A stretch of 64,000 nucleotides of DNA from Streptomyces rubrogriseus (GTDB lineage Bacteria; Actinomycetota; Actinomycetes; Streptomycetales; Streptomycetaceae): NCBI RefSeq assembly GCF_027947575.1, contig NZ_CP116256.1, positions 2,480,001 through 2,544,000 on the forward strand, written 5' to 3'. The notes under the pieces were generated by a model. The model saw nothing but the letters and a program-made list of their open reading frames with translations. It ran no database searches and was not told the DNA's origin. This document shows positions 60,192 through 64,000 of this stretch, one piece after another. The position numbers and the translations under genes were made by a program. Numbering within the stretch: position 1 is the stretch's first letter; every line of letters begins with the position of its first letter.

Positions 60192-60335
60192 GGGCCCCCG
60201 TGCCCGCGGCCCCGTCCGCCGGCCGTCCAGCCACCGGACCAGCGGTCCACCCACCGGACCAACCGAGCCCCCACGGGCCACCCCGCCGTAAAATCCGCAC
60301 GTCAGCGCCACCGCCGCAAGAGGAGCCGTCCCCTC

Positions 60336-61568
60336 ATGGCCGAACACCCCGCCTACCCCGTAGGCCTCCGTCTCGCCGGCCGTCGCGTGGTCGTCCTCGG
60401 CGGCGGACAGGTCGCCCAGCGCCGCCTGCCCGCCCTCGTCGCGGCCGGTGCCGACATCCGCCTCGTCTCCCCGGAGGCGACTCCGTCCGTCGAGGCGATG
60501 GCGGACGCGGGCGAGATCACCTGGGAGCGGCGCCCGTACGCGGAGGGGGACCTCGCCGACGCCTGGTACGCCCTGATCGCCACCAGCGACACCGCGGCCA
60601 ACGACGCCGCCTCCGCCGAGGGCGAGCGGCACCGCGTGTGGTGCGTCCGCTCCGACGACGCCGACCGGGCCACGGCCTGGACCCCGGCGACCGGACACAG
60701 CGAGGGCGTCACCGTCGCCGTACTCACCACCGACGCCCGCCACCGCGACCCCCGGCACACCGCCGCCATCCGCGACGCGGTGGTGGAGGGCCTGCGCGAC
60801 GGCACCCTCGTCGCCCCGCACCAGCGCACCCGCACACCCGGCGTCGCCCTGGTCGGCGGCGGTCCCGGCGACCCGGACCTGATCACCGTCCGCGGCCGCC
60901 GCCTGCTCGCCGAGGCCGACGTCGTCATCGCCGACCGGCTCGGCCCCCGCGACCTGCTCGCCGAACTGCCGCCGCACGTCGAGGTCATCGACGCCGCCAA
61001 GATCCCGTACGGGCGCTTCATGGCCCAGGAGGCCATCAACAACGCGCTGATCGAGCACGCCAAGCAGGGCAAGGCGGTCGTACGGCTGAAGGGCGGCGAC
61101 CCGTTCGTCTTCGGCCGGGGCATGGAGGAGGCGCAGGCGCTGTCCGAGGCGGGCATCGCGTGCACCGTCGTCCCCGGCATCTCCAGCACCATCTCGGTCC
61201 CCGGCGCGGCCGGCATCCCGGTCACCCACCGGGGCGTCGCCCACGAGTTCACCGTGGTCAGCGGGCACGTCGCCCCCGACGACGAGCGCTCCCTGGTCGA
61301 CTGGCCGTCCCTCGCGAAGCTCACCGGCACGCTCGTGATCCTGATGGGCGTCGACAAGATCGGCAAGATCGCCGGGACCCTGATCGCGCACGGCAAGTCC
61401 CCCGACACCCCGGTCGCCCTCGTCCAGGAGGGCACCACGGCCGCCCAGCGCCGGGTGGACGCGACCCTCGCCACCGTCGCCGAGGTGGCCGTCGCCGAGG
61501 AGGTCAGGCCGCCCGCCGTCATCGTCGTCGGCGAGGTCGTCGCCGTAGGCCCGCACGGGACGGCCTGA
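60336..61568 (+). CDS. cysG: Uroporphyrinogen-III C-methyltransferase with precorrin-2 dehydrogenase domain (CysG/CobA type)
   Basis: 410 residues. An N-terminal Met8-type NAD domain (VVVLGGGQVAQRRLPALVAAGADIRLVSP) precedes the C-terminal SAM methyltransferase (VALVGGGPGDPDLITVRGRRLLAEADVVI, VRLKGGDPFVFGRG, PGISSTISVPGAAGIPVTHRG). It turns uroporphyrinogen III to precorrin-2 and then to sirohydrochlorin, the branch to siroheme and cobalamin. A TAAAAT -10-like hexamer lies at 60289-60294 and AGGAG before ATG 60336. CCACCGGACCA is repeated twice (60231, 60251) in the promoter region. Confidence 0.92.
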   Translation: MAEHPAYPVGLRLAGRRVVVLGGGQVAQRRLPALVAAGADIRLVSPEATPSVEAMADAGEITWERRPYAEGDLADAWYALIATSDTAANDAASAEGERHRVWCVRSDDADRATAWTPATGHSEGVTVAVLTTDARHRDPRHTAAIRDAVVEGLRDGTLVAPHQRTRTPGVALVGGGPGDPDLITVRGRRLLAEADVVIADRLGPRDLLAELPPHVEVIDAAKIPYGRFMAQEAINNALIEHAKQGKAVVRLKGGDPFVFGRGMEEAQALSEAGIACTVVPGISSTISVPGAAGIPVTHRGVAHEFTVVSGHVAPDDERSLVDWPSLAKLTGTLVILMGVDKIGKIAGTLIAHGKSPDTPVALVQEGTTAAQRRVDATLATVAEVAVAEEVRPPAVIVVGEVVAVGPHGTA

Positions 61569-61569
61569 C

Positions 61570-62388
61570 GTGGCCGACCTCATCACGATCCACGACCCCG
61601 ACGACCCGCGCCTGCACGACTACACCGGCCTCACCGACGTCGAGCTGCGCCGCCGCCGCGAGCCCGCCGAGGGCCTGTTCATCGCCGAGGGCGAGAAGGT
61701 CATCCGGCGGGCCGGCGAGGCGGGCTACGCGATGCGCTCGATGCTGCTGTCCGCCAAGTGGGTCGACACCATGCGCGACATCATCGACGCGGCACCCGCC
61801 CCGGTGTACGTCGTCGCCCCGGCGCTCGCCGAACGGGTCACCGGCTACCACGTGCACCGCGGCGCGCTGGCCTCGATGCAGCGCAAGCCGCTGGACACGG
61901 CCGCCGGCCTCCTGACGACCGCCCGCCGTGTCGTCGTCATGGAGTCCGTCAACGACCACACCAACATCGGGGCGATCTTCCGCTCCGCCGCCGCGCTCGG
62001 CATGGACGCGATCCTGCTCTCCCCGGACTGCGCGGACCCCCTGTACCGGCGCAGCGTCAAGGTCTCGATGGGCGCGGTCTTCTCCGTGCCGTACGCCCGC
62101 CTCGACACCTGGCCGGCCGGTCTGGCGACGGTCGGTGAGGCGGGCTTCACGCTCCTCGCCCTCACCCCCGACGAGCGGGCCGAGCCCCTCGACGCGGTCG
62201 CCCCGCACCGCATGGACCGGGTGGCCCTCATGCTGGGCGCCGAGGGCAGCGGCCTGACCCGGCGCGCCCTGGCGGCGTCCGACACGTGGGTGCGCATCCC
62301 TATGTCCCACGGCGTCGACTCCCTCAACGTCGGCGCGGCGGCCGCGGTCGCCTTCTACGCGGTGACGGCGGGACGCCCCTCGGCCTAG
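61570..62388 (+). CDS. SpoU-family RNA methyltransferase
   Basis: 272 residues with a GTG start one base after the cysG stop. SPOUT motifs: ESVNDHTNIGAIFRSAAALGM, LMLGAEGSGLTRRAL and IPMSHGVDSLNVGAAAAVAFY. An N-terminal RNA-binding domain (FIAEGEKVIRRA) is present. It is likely a ribose methyltransferase on rRNA or tRNA. It is cotranscribed with cysG. The target is not predicted. Confidence 0.88.
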   Translation: MADLITIHDPDDPRLHDYTGLTDVELRRRREPAEGLFIAEGEKVIRRAGEAGYAMRSMLLSAKWVDTMRDIIDAAPAPVYVVAPALAERVTGYHVHRGALASMQRKPLDTAAGLLTTARRVVVMESVNDHTNIGAIFRSAAALGMDAILLSPDCADPLYRRSVKVSMGAVFSVPYARLDTWPAGLATVGEAGFTLLALTPDERAEPLDAVAPHRMDRVALMLGAEGSGLTRRALAASDTWVRIPMSHGVDSLNVGAAAAVAFYAVTAGRPSA

Positions 62389-62426
62389 GGCCCGTCAGGC
62401 CGGGGCCCGGGCCCCGGTTCGGACCC

Positions 62427-63878
62427 TCAGCGCCCGGGGGTCCGCGGCTCCGGGAGGCCGCCCGGCGGGTCCGCCTGATCCTGCTGCGTCGCCCGCACGC
62501 CGCCGCCCCGGTCGTCGCCGAGCCCGCGCGCGGGCCCCTGGCAGCCCTGTGCGGCGGCGATACCCAACGCGACCAGCAGCGTCACGACCACGAACACGAA
62601 CAGCCGCTGCCGCAGCAGCCGCGGATTGGCGGGCCGCCGCCAGCCGGACCCCGTCGTCCTGGGCCCCGTACGGCCGGATCCGCCGCGCGATGCGGGCCGG
62701 CCACCGTCGTTGCGCGAGGGGTTCCGGCCGGTCGTGTCGCGGGACGGCGTGGGCCGGGACCCGGACCGCGCCCCCGTACCACCACCGCGCGACGACGTGC
62801 CACCGCGGGACGGAGTGCCACCGCGCGAGGGCGTTCCGCCACGAGAGGGCACGCCGCCCCGCGACGGGCCGGAACCGCGGGGCGCGGATCCCCGCGACCC
62901 CGAGGTGCCGCGCGGCGCGGGAGTGCCCTGCGGACCCGGCCGGCCCTGCGGACGCCGCTGGGCACGCTCCGGGTAGGTGTCGGCGAGCCGCCCCGTGGGC
63001 ACGTCCGCCTCACCACTGCGCGGCGCGGGCGGCCGTACGTCGGCCATGCCCTGGGCCTCCCGGGCGGCGATCTCCTTGAGCCGCAGCGACAGTTGCAGGG
63101 TGCTGGGGCGTTCCTCGGGGTCCTTGGCCAGGCACGCCCGCACCAGCGGGGCGAGCGCGTCCGGGACGCCGTGCAGCTGGGCCTCCTCGTGCACCACGCG
63201 GTACAGCATCACCTCGGAACTGCCGTGTCCGAAGGGCGAGTCGCCCATCGACGCGTACGCCAGCGTGGCCCCGAGCGAGAACACGTCCGTGGCCGGAGTG
63301 ACCGCGGCCCCGCGCACCTGCTCCGGCGCGAGGAACCCGGGGGAGCCGACCGCCGTCCCGACGTGCGTGAGGGTGGAGGCACCGGTGGCCCAGGCGATGC
63401 CGAAGTCGATGATCCGCGGCCCCTTCGGGGACAGCAGGATGTTGGACGGCTTCAGGTCCCGGTGCACCACCCCGGCCTCGTGCACGGCGACCAGGCCCTC
63501 GGACAGCGCGGCGCCCACGGCCGCGACGTCGGCCGCGACGAGCGGGCCCCCGTCGACGACCTTGTCGTGCAGAGAGGGGCCGGGCACGTACTGCGTGGCG
63601 AACCAGGGACGGTCCGCCTCCAGGTCCGCGGCGACCAGCCTGGCGGTGCAGCCGCCCCGGATGCGCCGGGCCGCCGAGACCTCACGGGCGAACCGCGACC
63701 GGAACTCCTGGTCCTCCGCCAGGTCCGGCCGGATGACCTTCAGCGCGACCCGCTGCCCCTTCTTGTCGGAGCCCAGGTAGACCACGCCCATTCCACCCGC
63801 GCCGAGCCGCCTGTGAAGCCTGAACGAGCCGACGACGCGCGGGTCCTCGCGCCTCAGGCGCATCATCGCCATGTTCAT
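62427..63878 (-). CDS. Membrane Ser/Thr protein kinase
   Basis: 483 residues from ATG 63878 (GTG 63908 also in frame). The Hanks kinase domain (about 15-270) is complete: GAGGMGVVYLGSD, catalytic Lys in VALKVIRPD, HRDLKPSNIL, DFGIA and APEQVRG. Then a basic Ser/Arg/Gly/Pro linker with repeated PSRGG units (about residues 335-375), a transmembrane helix (LFVFVVVTLLVALGIAAAQ) and a short external tail. It lacks PASTA domains, so the external signal is unlikely to be peptidoglycan. It stands alone. Confidence 0.92.
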   Translation of the reverse strand: MNMAMMRLRREDPRVVGSFRLHRRLGAGGMGVVYLGSDKKGQRVALKVIRPDLAEDQEFRSRFAREVSAARRIRGGCTARLVAADLEADRPWFATQYVPGPSLHDKVVDGGPLVAADVAAVGAALSEGLVAVHEAGVVHRDLKPSNILLSPKGPRIIDFGIAWATGASTLTHVGTAVGSPGFLAPEQVRGAAVTPATDVFSLGATLAYASMGDSPFGHGSSEVMLYRVVHEEAQLHGVPDALAPLVRACLAKDPEERPSTLQLSLRLKEIAAREAQGMADVRPPAPRSGEADVPTGRLADTYPERAQRRPQGRPGPQGTPAPRGTSGSRGSAPRGSGPSRGGVPSRGGTPSRGGTPSRGGTSSRGGGTGARSGSRPTPSRDTTGRNPSRNDGGRPASRGGSGRTGPRTTGSGWRRPANPRLLRQRLFVFVVVTLLVALGIAAAQGCQGPARGLGDDRGGGVRATQQDQADPPGGLPEPRTPGR

Positions 63879-64000
63879 CCCCGCTGCCCGGTCCCTGTGA
63901 CGTGCCACAGCTTACGTTTCCACGGCCGCCCGCGCGCAGAGGCCGCGCCCTCTCGCGACAACGGATTGTCAGTGCCCGGCGCGAGAGTTGAGCGGCGGTC

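Overview
The window is chromosomal DNA from a Streptomyces. GC content is very high, nearly every codon in real genes ends in G or C, starts are often GTG (sometimes TTG), and genes are packed with GTGA/ATGA stop-start overlaps. From memory, the gene order (glnA-like, infC-rpmI-rplT, pheST, argCJBDR, argH, metNIQ, cobL, cobT) matches the S. coelicolor/S. lividans core region around SCO1551-SCO1613. I see no prophage, insertion sequence, CRISPR array, rRNA or tRNA gene. This is core chromosome, and its interest lies in regulation and in a few odd genes.

Layout. 1-3090: the end of a glutamine synthetase-like gene coupled to an aldehyde dehydrogenase and a short-chain dehydrogenase. This looks like an amine/ethanolamine catabolic set. 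3.1-10.9 kb: a DUF2510 membrane protein, a D-threonine-aldolase-like PLP enzyme, an interrupted proline-rich membrane protein gene coupled to a mycosin-like protease, a penicillin-recognising hydrolase, an SseB protein and a DUF1844 protein. 11-18.8 kb: translation genes (infC, rpmI, rplT, two-gene pheST), an rRNA methyltransferase and an orphan sensor kinase. The infC leader is highly structured. 19-31.4 kb: an NsdA-like regulator, a Nudix gene with the only TTA codon I found in a coding frame, a hydroxyacyl-CoA dehydrogenase, a glycoside-hydrolase-like protein, a MocR regulator facing an EamA exporter, a pseudo-phosphatase, a GH51 arabinofuranosidase and small genes.

31.5-42.5 kb: arginine biosynthesis. 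argCJBDR is one coupled operon ending in its own repressor. argH lies about 5 kb downstream with its own ArgR-type operator. Between them is a left-pointing three-gene flavin module: a ferric-reductase-like membrane protein, a double FMN-binding protein and the ApbE flavin transferase. 42.6-50.9 kb: an aldo/keto reductase, a TetR-MFS efflux pair with a clear palindromic operator, an acyltransferase, a glycerophosphodiesterase, a sigma-like protein, acetyltransferases, two small membrane proteins and a HAD phosphatase.

50.9-64 kb: a methionine ABC transporter (metNIQ) preceded by an unannotated 29-codon ORF whose C-terminus is packed with Cys and Met codons, a likely attenuation leader peptide. 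Then cobL, a giant BluB-CobT fusion with a roughly 640-residue low-complexity N-terminus, a CysG-type uroporphyrinogen methyltransferase (siroheme/cobalamin branch), an rRNA methyltransferase and a membrane Ser/Thr kinase. The strongest candidates for something undescribed are the metNIQ leader peptide, the infC leader with a non-standard ATC start, the overlapping divergent start codons of the MocR/EamA pair, and two interspersed short-repeat families, one copy of which is inserted inside a coding sequence.
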